Source: Acidilobus saccharovorans 345-15
GTDB lineage: Archaea > Thermoproteota > Thermoprotei_A > Sulfolobales > Acidilobaceae
DNA length: 64,000 bases
Direction of reading: 5' to 3'
Assembly (NCBI RefSeq): GCF_000144915.1
Contig: NC_014374.1
Location: forward strand, 1 to 64,000
The translations under genes and the position numbers were made by a program. The notes under the pieces were generated by a model. That model was given only the letters and a program-made list of their open reading frames with translations, was not told the origin of the DNA and made no database searches. Shown in pieces: positions 15,682-24,131 of this stretch (position 1 is its first letter; each line of letters starts with the position of its first letter).

Positions 15682-17312
15682 GTTTCAACACAATCTTATG
15701 GTTTCAGTGTCGAGGATATGTTATAAGCATAGATTTCCTCTTGTTACAACACCATCTCGTGGTTTCGCGGATGTATCACCTAAAGCCGAAGTTTGTGATA
15801 AGGGTTACAACACCATCTCGTGGTTTCTGGATTACTTGCGGCAAACATACTTAGTTTCTACTCTTTGTTACAACACCATCTCGTGGTTTCCCGAGTATGT
15901 TCACGTCCTCTGCCTCAGAAAGGCCGAGCCTTTGTTACAACACCATCTCGTGGTTTCGCAGGCTCTGGAAGGCCATACTGTCCCTACAGAACCCAGACGT
16001 TACAACACCATCTCGTGGTTTCTTTCTATCTGAGGCGTGAGAGCATGGGTGAGAGGGTTTCTCGTTACAACACCATCTCGTGGTTTCGAAGTTTAAGCTA
16101 TTCTTGCTAACACATATCAATCAACTCAAGTTACAACACCATCTCGTGGTTTCAGTTTTTATGAAAAAATCCTTAAAGAACTTGGCCTTTCTTGTTACAA
16201 CACCATCTCGTGGTTTCGCGTTTATTCACGCGACCTGGGGCAGCGCAACAGTGGAAGAGTTACAACACCATCTCGTGGTTTCGCGTCTTTCTTTATAATT
16301 GACCATTCATGAATTTTGTTTTGTTACAACACCATCTCGTGGTTTCGTTGTATACGATAACTACGGGTTCTGGGTCCATCCAACCTTGTTACAACACCAT
16401 CTCGTGGTTTCTACAAACACGTTTGCCTGTTTGAAGAAGCTGGGCCTTATAGGTTACAACACCATCTCGTGGTTTCGTCTCAGAATGAAAGCTCGGAGGG
16501 GACTCCCCAGACTCGTTACAACACCATCTCGTGGTTTCCGAGAGACGTGAGCGAGGTGAGGAATGTGGAGAGCGAGTTGGGTTACAACACCATCTCGTGG
16601 TTTCACGGGGAAAGAAACCATCACCGGAACGGTAGTAGGGGGGAATGAGTTACAACACCATCTCGTGGTTTCGGCTGTTCAGTGCCTGCAGGAGCACCCA
16701 GAGTACTTGGGTTACAACACCATCTCGTGGTTTCGAGGTGCTAAAGAACGGGTTCACATCTGTCGTGGGCCACCCGTTACAACACCATCTCGTGGTTTCA
16801 GGAAGTTCAGTTCGTTGAACTTCTACGACATAATCTTTTGTTACAACACCATCTCGTGGTTTCTAGCCGTTCGGGATTGACGTGGAACGGCTGCGCTCTT
16901 ATGGGGTTACAACACCATCTCGTGGTTTCATTACATCTCAAGATCAGGGCTAACATGGAGCGGTTGGTTACAACACCATCTCGTGGTTTCTATTCATTAT
17001 GGACAAAGCGGTTCAATGTTTACAACAACACCCGTTACAACACCATCTCGTGGTTTCTCGTATGGGTCTTTTTTGGGCTCTACGCATGTTTGGAAAGTTA
17101 CAACACCATCTCGTGGTTTCTCAGCGCTACAAACATGTCCTTCCCAGCTGGCTACATAGGTTACAACACCATCTCGTGGTTTCTAGCTCTTTTTCTTCGC
17201 CTTGCCCCATGGCCCCATGGCCGTTACAACACCATCTCGTGGTTTCTATCAGGAGGTTGCCATCAGCATTTGTTCTGGCTGGGGCTAGGTTACAACACCA
17301 TCTCGTGGTTTC
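15682..17312 (-). CRISPR. CRISPR array 3, leftward, 26 repeats
   Basis: Twenty-five identical 24-nt repeats start at 15743, 15804, 15867, 15934, 15999, 16064, 16130, 16194, 16259, 16323, 16388, 16453, 16515, 16581, 16649, 16711, 16776, 16840, 16906, 16967, 17034, 17097, 17160, 17223 and 17289. On the minus strand they begin GAAACCACGAGATGG and end GTTGTAAC (type C, one base from type B). The oldest repeat, 15682-15705, is decayed and on the minus strand ends GTTGAAAC, like type A. Spacers are 37-44 nt. Two pairs of spacers encode the same short peptides with different codons (see findings). Leader on the right. Confidence 0.98.
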
Positions 17313-17590
17313 CGAGCCATGGGACGCCGTGCCTCGGCCTTAGCCTTCACGTGGCCCGGGGCGGCCCTCCTGTCCCACCACTGTTTTCTGCAGGGGAATA
17401 CTTAAGCCTACTGCCCGCCCTGCGGCCGCTTCCCATGTGAAACATGGGAAGTCGCCATAGGCCTTTAAATTTTCATAATGTTTAGTTAAGTAAAATTGAT
17501 GTTCCCACCGCTCCCACCGGGCAAGGCACTCCCATGTCTCACATGGGAAATACCCGGCTAAGTAGTTTATAAGGTAAAATAACAAAATAA
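17313..17590 (-). promoter_or_regulatory. Leader of array 3 (full length)
   Basis: Homologous to the other leaders in inverse orientation. In transcription direction: TATA box (CCTTATAAAC, about 17563-17572), palindrome at 17529-17549 (TTCCCATGT, three bases, ACATGGGA), conserved TTTTACTTAACTAAAC segment, second palindrome at 17430-17450 (TTCCCATGT, three bases, ACATGGGAA), then TTAAGTATTCC and the GC-rich leader end. The palindromes are 99 bp apart. Confidence 0.85.
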
Positions 17591-18010
17591 CATGTTAATC
17601 ATTATGAAAGGAGGATCCTGTGACTCTATGCTAGACACGGCTAGCAGGCTCGGGACAGCGACGACGGCCCTGTACCTCAGCTCGGGGGCCACGCCGAGGG
17701 TCAGGCACCGACCACCGCTACAGCCCTACGATTTTGGATGGAACCACAGGCCGCAGGGCCTCTTGAGTGGTATTTGTTGAGGGCCTGCGCGTGGAGGAAG
17801 TCCCCAAGTCCTAGGACTCAGGAGGACGCCGTACATGGAGCTCGTGTGGACGTGCACGGCACGCGGGCGTCCTTCAGGGCGAGCCGGGCCTCGCAGGGGA
17901 GCGCGGCCAGGAAGCAGCGCCTGCCGCTAGGGGTCCTGCAAAATAAAGGGACAGCCGCAGGCCCCGCGGTCGTGCAAGGGTTAAATACTCACGTAACCCT
18001 ATGACCTAAG
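17591..18010. other. Gap between leader 3 and crn1, no clear gene
   Basis: Short open frames exist (for example 17738-18004) but their composition does not show the strong codon bias of the neighbours and no family is recognised. The segment may hold remnants of an older gene. Just before crn1, GTTAAATACTC at about 17980-17990 is a plausible TATA box for that gene. Confidence 0.5.
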
Positions 18011-18889
18011 GTGAAGCGGTTGGCCCTGAGGTTCTCCCACCACATGACCGTCGGCACCTCATTCCTGAGGAACGCCTCCAGGTCAGCGGGCCTTATTATA
18101 ACATACAGATTCAACGATACGCTATGGATGAGGTACGCCTCCAGGTCAGCGGGCCTTAGCAGGGAGCAGGCGGAGCTCCTCGAGAGGTGCTCGAGGCTTG
18201 ATGTTGACGCCGAGGACGAGTGCGAGAGGCTCGCGGGGGCCGGCAGGAGCGACCCGCTGCTTGACAGGCTCAGGTCGTACCTGAGCTCAAGTCCCTACGA
18301 GGCCTCAGCGGAGCTGAACTCGCTTCAGCCCTTCCTGGAGGCCGGCATGGTGCAGAGGGTAGTCCTTTACTACTACTCGGACAGCGGGGCGGCCCACCTG
18401 GTGGCCCTGCTCCTGACCGAGTACCTTAAGCGGGCTGGCGTGGCGGCCGAGGCTGTCCCGGCCGGGGAGGGCGAGAGGAACCTGGCCGCGGGGCTCCTGA
18501 ACATAATGAGAGAGGTCGGCTCGAGGGCCCTCAGGGACCAGGGCGAGGGCTACACTATAATGCTCAACATAACCCCCGGCTTCAAGGCCGAGGCGGCCTA
18601 CTTCACCCTGGGCCTCATGCTGAGGAACATAACGGCCCTGGCCTACTACAGGCACGAGGCCATGAAGTCAACCGTTGGCGTGCCGCTGTTGCACACAACG
18701 GCCCTGAGGGACGCGGTGACCTCCCTGAGGGCGAAGGTGGGGGCGAGGCTGGAGGACCTGGACGCGAACGAGCTCGTTACTGTAATAGCGGCCAGGCTCA
18801 ACTCCGGCAGGCTCTCCCTGGGCCCCGTGGTAAAGGATGACCTTGTGTGGGCCGAGGAGCTCCTGGCCGCCTCGGGAATCACTTCGTGA
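18011..18889 (+). CDS. crn1: Crn1-type ring nuclease (APE2256 family CARF protein) with in-frame insertion
   Basis: 292 residues from a GTG start. It has the signature of the crenarchaeal APE2256/Crn1 family: GTSFLRN near the N-terminus (the family has GTSLLTN, with a catalytic serine) and NITPGFKAEAAY (family lysine in the GxKAE motif). Such CARF enzymes cut cyclic tetra-adenylate and switch off Csx1. Residues from about 29 to 49 (IITYRFNDTLWMRYASRSAGL) are an extra 21-residue segment made by a 63-bp insertion with a duplicated flank; without it the protein reads SFLRNASRSAGLSREQAELL. The insertion keeps the frame, but lies just after the active-site strand, so activity is uncertain. The C-terminal 80 residues look like a small helical or winged-helix domain. 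Confidence 0.82.
   Translation: MKRLALRFSHHMTVGTSFLRNASRSAGLIITYRFNDTLWMRYASRSAGLSREQAELLERCSRLDVDAEDECERLAGAGRSDPLLDRLRSYLSSSPYEASAELNSLQPFLEAGMVQRVVLYYYSDSGAAHLVALLLTEYLKRAGVAAEAVPAGEGERNLAAGLLNIMREVGSRALRDQGEGYTIMLNITPGFKAEAAYFTLGLMLRNITALAYYRHEAMKSTVGVPLLHTTALRDAVTSLRAKVGARLEDLDANELVTVIAARLNSGRLSLGPVVKDDLVWAEELLAASGITS
18072..18158 (+). repeat. 24-bp direct repeat flanking a 39-bp spacer-like insert in crn1
   Basis: Exact 24-bp copies at 18072-18095 and 18135-18158 (each starts ACGCCTCCAGG and ends GGGCCTTA) flank 39 bp (18096-18134) that are AT-rich (TTATAACATACAG...). With the five bases TGAGG and one mismatch to the left, the similarity extends to 30 bp. The unit length of 63 bp equals one repeat plus one spacer of the arrays next door. 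Simple tandem duplication does not explain it because the 39 bp (or at least 33 of them) occur only once. The best reading is a Cas1-Cas2 integration outside an array. Confidence 0.7.
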
Positions 18890-19430
18890 CCAAGGGCAGC
18901 CCGGAATTGCAAGGGCTTAGGGCACGCCCTCATCATGGCCTCGCAAGAGCCGGAGGACGTGTTCGGGGCTTGGGCCCAGGGCCGTCCGAAGCCCTGAGAC
19001 AAGCCCAGCGGCCTCAGGCCCCTTTTGCCCGCCGCTGAGCTCCTGTGAGCCATGTGGCGGGCAGAGCCTTAAGCTGGCCCCACTCCAGTTCGTGACTCCA
19101 TTGACCATTAGATGCCGCGCGTCGCTCCTCCTGACGTCAACTTATGACACAGGCAGCGGTCATCGCGGGCGTCAGCCCTCGGCCCATAGCGCTCATGTAC
19201 GGCTGTAAACTTGTGCTGGCCCTCAACGCCTGCGGCCAGGTCAATGTGGTAGGCGAGCGGCGTCGGTTGTCCAGCTGCCCAGGGCTGTAGTGGACCTTCC
19301 CAGGTCAAGGCTTGGACTCTCGCCTTAGGCTGCCCGCGGGACCCGCCCCTCCCTTTCCATTCACTTCTCCTCTCTTTCTTTTTCTTATTATTAAACTATT
19401 TTATAAACATTATAAACAGTGTTATGCTTT
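18890..19430. other. Gap between crn1 and leader 4, no clear gene
   Basis: About 540 bp without a convincing gene. Short frames on both strands (for example plus 19145-19291 and minus 19108-19308) lack recognisable motifs and overlap each other. A pyrimidine-rich tract at about 19352-19390 (CTTCTCCTCTCTTTC) followed by an AT-rich stretch could end crn1 transcription. The stretch TTTTATAAACATTATAAAC at about 19400-19418 contains two TATA-like elements close to the leader. Confidence 0.5.
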
Positions 19431-19723
19431 TGTTATTTTGTTAATTTACCTTATAAACTACTTAGCCGGGTAATTCCCATGTGAGACATGGGAAGTCACT
19501 TGCCCGGTGGGAGCGGTGGGAACATCAATTTTACTTAACTAAACATTATGAAAATTTAAAGGCCTATGGGGGCTTCCCATGTTCCACGTGGGAAGCTGCC
19601 CTGGAGCCGGCGGTAAACTTAAGTATTCCCGTGCAGAGGACAACGGTGGGACAGAGGGGCAGAGGAAGGGGCAGGCCCCTGGCACGGTAAGCGAACATAA
19701 CCTGTATGGTGTCCCAGAGCTCG
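19431..19723 (+). promoter_or_regulatory. Leader of array 4 (full length)
   Basis: Same layout as leader 2: TATA box (CCTTATAAAC, about 19449-19458), palindromes at 19474-19494 (TTCCCATGT, GAG, ACATGGGAA) and 19574-19594 (TTCCCATGT, TCC, ACGTGGGAA), exactly 100 bp apart, with GGTGGGAGCGGTGGGA and TTTTACTTAACTAAAC between them, then AAACTTAAGTATTCC and the GC-rich end. Leaders 3 and 4 form an inverted pair around crn1. Confidence 0.85.
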
Positions 19724-22481
19724 GAAACCAAGGAATGGTGTTGAAACTCTCTAAATACAATCGGCTTCTGATCCTTGGTAAATGCGAAACCAAGGAATGG
19801 TGTTGAAACCCTCATGTTCATTGGGATATAAATTGACAACTATCCACGGGAAACCAAGGAATGGTGTTGAAACGCTTCATGCCGATAAGGCCGGCTGACC
19901 TAAATTGGTTAAGAAGAAACCAAGGAATGGTGTTGAAACCATAGAAAGATAGTTTCAGGGGTTTAAATTTCCATAGGTTCAGGAAACCAAGGAATGGTGT
20001 TGAAACTGACGTTAGCGTGAACGGGGACAGGATAAGCATAACTATAAGAAACCAAGGAATGGTGTTGAAACACTAGAACTTTATCCATGTCCACAAACCA
20101 TGTTATGGCCGAAACCAAGGAATGGTGTTGAAACCGAGAAACCAATTAACTTAGACGCATACAAAAAGATAATTAACGAGTCAAGAAACCAAGGAATGGT
20201 GTTGAAACTAAGTATCTTCAAAGCCCTTATAAAACTTGCTACCCTCTTGAAGAAACCAAGGAATGGTGTTGAAACACGCAATCATAGCCTTTGATGTTAT
20301 CGCCACAGCTAACTAGAAACCAAGGAATGGTGTTGAAACCCTCCACTGGCCTGTAGGTATAGTTTGCGAAGTGGTATGCGAAACCAAGGAATGGTGTTGA
20401 AACCAAAAGTCCGTGTGGTCTTCCCCCTCAAAATCGAAATATTGCGAAACCAAGGAATGGTGTTGAAACTCTGCACAGTGCACACTGAACCTGTTGGCCT
20501 TTCCGCCAGAAACCAAGGAATGGTGTTGAAACTCTGAACAAACTTGCGGGTTTAACATTAACGAGAAATACGACAGTGAATAATAATATGAAACCAAGGA
20601 ATGGTGTTGAAACCTGCTATTATTTCGCTTGCATAATCTGTTGGCATACCCCTGTGGGAAACCAAGGAATGGTGTTGAAACATCAGCGTAAGCTGTTCAT
20701 ACTTCCTCTGTGCAATTACAGTCGAAACCAAGGAATGGTGTTGAAACACTTTCCACTCATATCTATTCTGAACGTCAACAATATACAGAAACCAAGGAAT
20801 GGTGTTGAAACAGGTTATACTGCCCCCAGCGGCTTCGGCCTCCCCAGCGAAACCAAGGAATGGTGTTGAAACCCATAGGGGAAGCTCCACTTCTTTCACA
20901 AACTCTGCGGAAACCAAGGAATGGTGTTGAAACGCAGCTTTGCCAGTTCTCCCTCAATAGTGTATTCATATGAAACCAAGGAATGGTGTTGAAACTTTAT
21001 GATATTAACGGTAGGCGCCGTGAGGACTATAGAAACCAAGGAATGGTGTTGAAACCTTGCTATCACGTCCCTAACGTTCATGCCCCTGGTCTTGAAACCA
21101 AGGAATGGTGTTGAAACTGGGGCCATTCTCTGCTATCTCATACACTTCTTTCATATGAAACCAAGGAATGGTGTTGAAACACTTGACCTCGTAATGATAT
21201 TCGTGGTCGGCATAGTGGGCTAGAAACCAAGGAATGGTGTTGAAACGCCTTTTCGGCGCTCACTTCCTCTTCCACTGTTGTGCCGCTGTAAAGGAGTCGT
21301 TTACGTCATACACCTTTGCAGTCAGAACTTCCTCTTCCACTGTTGTGCCGCCGAAACCAAGGAATGGTGTTGAAACGTAGGGACCAGTAATGACCGTGCT
21401 TCAGGGAGGAATAGGAGGAAACGAAACCAAGGAATGGTGTTGAAACAGTTCTTCAAACATCGCAAAAATAGCTGAGGAAAACGTGAAACCAAGGAATGGT
21501 GTTGAAACTTTATATAAAACCTGGTGAACTACATGGCTACTCGTAAGCTTCTGAAACCAAGGAATGGTGTTGAAACATCCTAATGACGTCCATTGGCACT
21601 CCAGGGACTTCCTCAAGAAACCAAGGAATGGTGTTGAAACTAGATATTTGGGCTCACGAAAATCTTTCTGTCATGAAGTAGAAACCAAGGAATGGTGTTG
21701 AAACTGCTGGATGCCGGTAGCGGGCCCCTTGGCACTTCTACGGTAGAACAGAAACCAAGGAATGGTGTTGAAACACTACGCCGTGGAGGCAATGTCCTTT
21801 GCTCTCGAGAGAAACCAAGGAATGGTGTTGAAACGTCCTCACCAGGCCCACAAGTTCAATTGGTGTTTTAGCGAGAAACCAAGGAATGGTGTTGAAACAC
21901 TTCCTGCGCGCTCACGCTCTCTCGCCTCGCTTTTCTGTGGAAACCAAGGAATGGTGTTGAAACTCTTATTTCTTCGCCGCCCCAGGCCGCTACTATTTCC
22001 GCGGAAACCAAGGAATGGTGTTGAAACCAGGTGAAACAAAATATAATATGTCAATTGCGTTGTTTAGGAAACTAAGGAATGGTGTTGAAACATGCACCAC
22101 AAGGTAGTATCCTTCGTCGAGATACCTACTCGAAACCAAGGAATGGTGTTGAAACTCACTGTTTCCCTCGCACGGGTTGGGTAGATTCCACGGAAACCAA
22201 GGAATGGTGTTGAAACTGTGGCAAGCTTTCTCCTTTGCTTTATCTCGCTTATTGTCTTTGCGAAACCAAGGAATGGTGTTGAAACATGGCGTTCTGCGCA
22301 AGAATGCCGTGCTGTGGTATGTCATAGGAAACTAAGGAATGGTGTTGAAACACCTCCCTCTTCAATTCTTCTTCCAGACTCTCCCCCACCTGGAAACCAA
22401 GGAATGATGTTGAAACTGGAAAGCGGTTTGTCGAAGAATATGATAAGTATGGCGATGGAAGCCATAGAATGATGTTGAAGT
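19724..22481 (+). CRISPR. CRISPR array 4, rightward, 42 repeats
   Basis: Type A repeats (begin GAAACCAAGG, end GTTGAAAC) start at 19724 and recur every 60-70 bp up to 22393, with a decayed final copy at 22458-22481. Single-base variants occur only towards the old end (22068, 22328: GAAACTAAGG; 22393: ATGATG). Most spacers are 36-46 nt. Exceptions are 50 nt (20135-20184), 57 nt (20533-20589) and a 106-nt interval (21247-21352) with an internal 25-bp duplication, where a repeat would be expected at 21288. The leader is on the left. Confidence 0.98.
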
Positions 22482-22738
22482 TGAAATTAACTACTACGCC
22501 CCTTGCCACGCTGGTGCTCTCAAGGACGCCACAGGGTTTCGTCGTGAAGCCGGTCTACGCGTACCAGAGGCTCCTGTGGGCGGTCAAGGCGTTCGCTGAC
22601 ATGCAGATCTTTAACTACCTGGAGAACATAATAGCTGCCCAGCGTGGCGGCGAGGGAGCTGGCTTAGTGCACGAGGCGCGGCCGAGCCCGTTGGCCCTGG
22701 GGGTCCTTGGGGTCATCCCCTGCCTGGCCATTCCTTGA
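22469..22738 (+). CDS. Unrecognised small ORF at the end of array 4
   Basis: A frame of 89 codons starts at an ATG inside the last decayed repeat (22469) and reads LKLTTTPLATLVLSRTPQG, then a segment YAYQRLLWAVKAFADMQIFNYLENIIAAQR with normal codon use. The last 25 residues look less gene-like. I do not recognise it. It may be the tail of a former cas gene that was cut off when the array grew up to it, or a small crenarchaeal protein. No promoter or ribosome site is evident. Confidence 0.35.
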   Translation: MMLKLKLTTTPLATLVLSRTPQGFVVKPVYAYQRLLWAVKAFADMQIFNYLENIIAAQRGGEGAGLVHEARPSPLALGVLGVIPCLAIP

Positions 22739-22891
22739 AGCGCCCTTGCCGCGGCGTTTATAGCAGCCAGGTATCAGCCGTGGAGCCGCGCTAGGGGTAA
22801 CAAAGAGCAGTCCAAGCAGCGATGTACAGTTCCCCTCATGGTCTCGCGCAGCGCTTATTAACATCATCCCTTAGCCACCTCTGGGGCTGCC

Positions 22892-24094
22892 ATGGTACTC
22901 ACGAGGGACCAGAGGCTGGTGCTGGTATCAACCACGCTAGACATGTTCCTGGAGGGAGTCTTCGTCACCCTCCCATCTGTGTCGGCCCTGCTCTCGTCAA
23001 TACCGTCGTGGGCCACCCCGCTGGTCTTCTCCACCATTCCCGTGGGCACCCTCATAGGCAACCTGGCCCTGGGCAGGCTCACCGACCTGAGGGGCAGGAA
23101 GTCCACTTACATGGCCATGCTCGGGGTCTACGCCCTGGGGGCCCTGCTGATACTTGCCTTCAACAGCCTCTACGCCGTCCTGGCGGGCCTTCTCATAACG
23201 CAGACGGCCATGGGGGGAGAGGTCCCCATAGTGCTGAGCTACATAGTCGAGAGCGCCCCGGCCGACATAAAGGAGAGGCTTGTCGTGCTCATAACTAACG
23301 TGGGCAACGTCGGCGCAGTTGTCATATCCGCGGTGGCCCTGGCCTTCGGCGGCCTCTCGGCTGCCTCCGGCAGGGCTGCCGTAGGGGCCCTGGTGGCCGG
23401 GGCCATAGCAATAATGGCTGTGACCCGCTCCATGGTGCCCGAGTCGAGGCCCTGGCTCTCCCTCAGGCCCGAGGAGAGGGGCAGGGTTGTCCTAGGGGCC
23501 GAGGCCAGGCTCTGGCTCGCCCTGCTAACACTCATGGCAGTTTCCTCGGTGCTCACCTTCGGCCTCCTGGCCCTCAGCATAGGACCCGAGGAGTTCCCAT
23601 CACACGCCCTCGAGATTATAATGCTCTACTTCGCGGGCGAGGCCCTGGGCGGGCTCATAGCGGCAGCTGCAATGGACAGGGTGGGCTCAAGGGCCTTCAC
23701 GCTGGCCAGCTTCGCGGGCGGCTTCGCCACGTCGCTGGCAGCCATACCTGCCCTCAGGGCCGGGCTAGCGCCATTCATGGCACTGCTGTTCGTTAACGGC
23801 GCCTTCACCGAGACCGTCTGGGCCTCGAGGAACGTCCTGGAGTCCCTGTCCTTCCCCACAACTTTCAGGGCCACGGGGATAGCCCTGGTCAGGGCGGCGC
23901 CCTACGTGCTGATGCTGGCGAGCTTCTTCGCCACGGCAGGCATGGGGGTCGTCGACTTCCTGTGGTACGCCACCGCCATGTGGGCCCTCGGCCTGGCGGC
24001 CTCTGCAGCCTGGATGGCCAGGGGCAGGGAGGTGGTGGGCTCGCCCGTGGCGATAAGGCCCGAGGACCTGGACAGGCTGAGGAGGAGGGCCTAG
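22892..24094 (+). CDS. MFS transporter, sugar-porter-like
   Basis: 400 residues with about 12 hydrophobic helices. The loop between helices 2 and 3 has the MFS motif [22 protein letters not shown] after helix 6 is the PESPR-like motif of sugar/organic acid porters. The substrate cannot be told. A TATA-like GCTTATTAACATC lies at about 22854-22866, about 25-40 bp upstream of the start. A paralogue with the same motifs is at 44578-45777. It has no operon partner upstream; the ABC genes follow after 37 bp. Confidence 0.88.
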   Translation: MVLTRDQRLVLVSTTLDMFLEGVFVTLPSVSALLSSIPSWATPLVFSTIPVGTLIGNLALGRLTDLRGRKSTYMAMLGVYALGALLILAFNSLYAVLAGLLITQTAMGGEVPIVLSYIVESAPADIKERLVVLITNVGNVGAVVISAVALAFGGLSAASGRAAVGALVAGAIAIMAVTRSMVPESRPWLSLRPEERGRVVLGAEARLWLALLTLMAVSSVLTFGLLALSIGPEEFPSHALEIIMLYFAGEALGGLIAAAAMDRVGSRAFTLASFAGGFATSLAAIPALRAGLAPFMALLFVNGAFTETVWASRNVLESLSFPTTFRATGIALVRAAPYVLMLASFFATAGMGVVDFLWYATAMWALGLAASAAWMARGREVVGSPVAIRPEDLDRLRRRA

Positions 24095-24131
24095 CGTTAC
24101 AAAGCTTTATAGCCCCGCCTCACCCATCACC

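Noticed and set aside
16412-17159. Possible further spacer pair in array 3 sharing Y-K-H-V (16412-16452 and 17121-17159)
   Set aside because: Only four residues agree and flanking residues differ; not enough to claim a common target.
17738-18004. ORF upstream of crn1 (88 codons)
   Set aside because: Its codon pattern is not that of the surrounding genes and it has no recognisable domain; the TATA box of crn1 lies inside it.
19108-19308. Overlapping short ORFs on both strands between crn1 and leader 4
   Set aside because: No family recognised, no ribosome site, composition unlike neighbours; may be remnants but cannot be supported as genes.
19874-19915. Array 4 spacer with 16 of 17 bases matching the crn1 duplicated segment (AGGTCAGCGGGCCTTAT region)
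   Set aside because: Too short to claim self-targeting or common origin; such a match is expected about once by chance when all spacers are compared with 64 kb.
21705-21750. Spacer reading G-T-S-T-V-E as another member of the GTTVEE group
   Set aside because: The frame is in the sense direction of the crRNA, unlike the others, and base identity is low.
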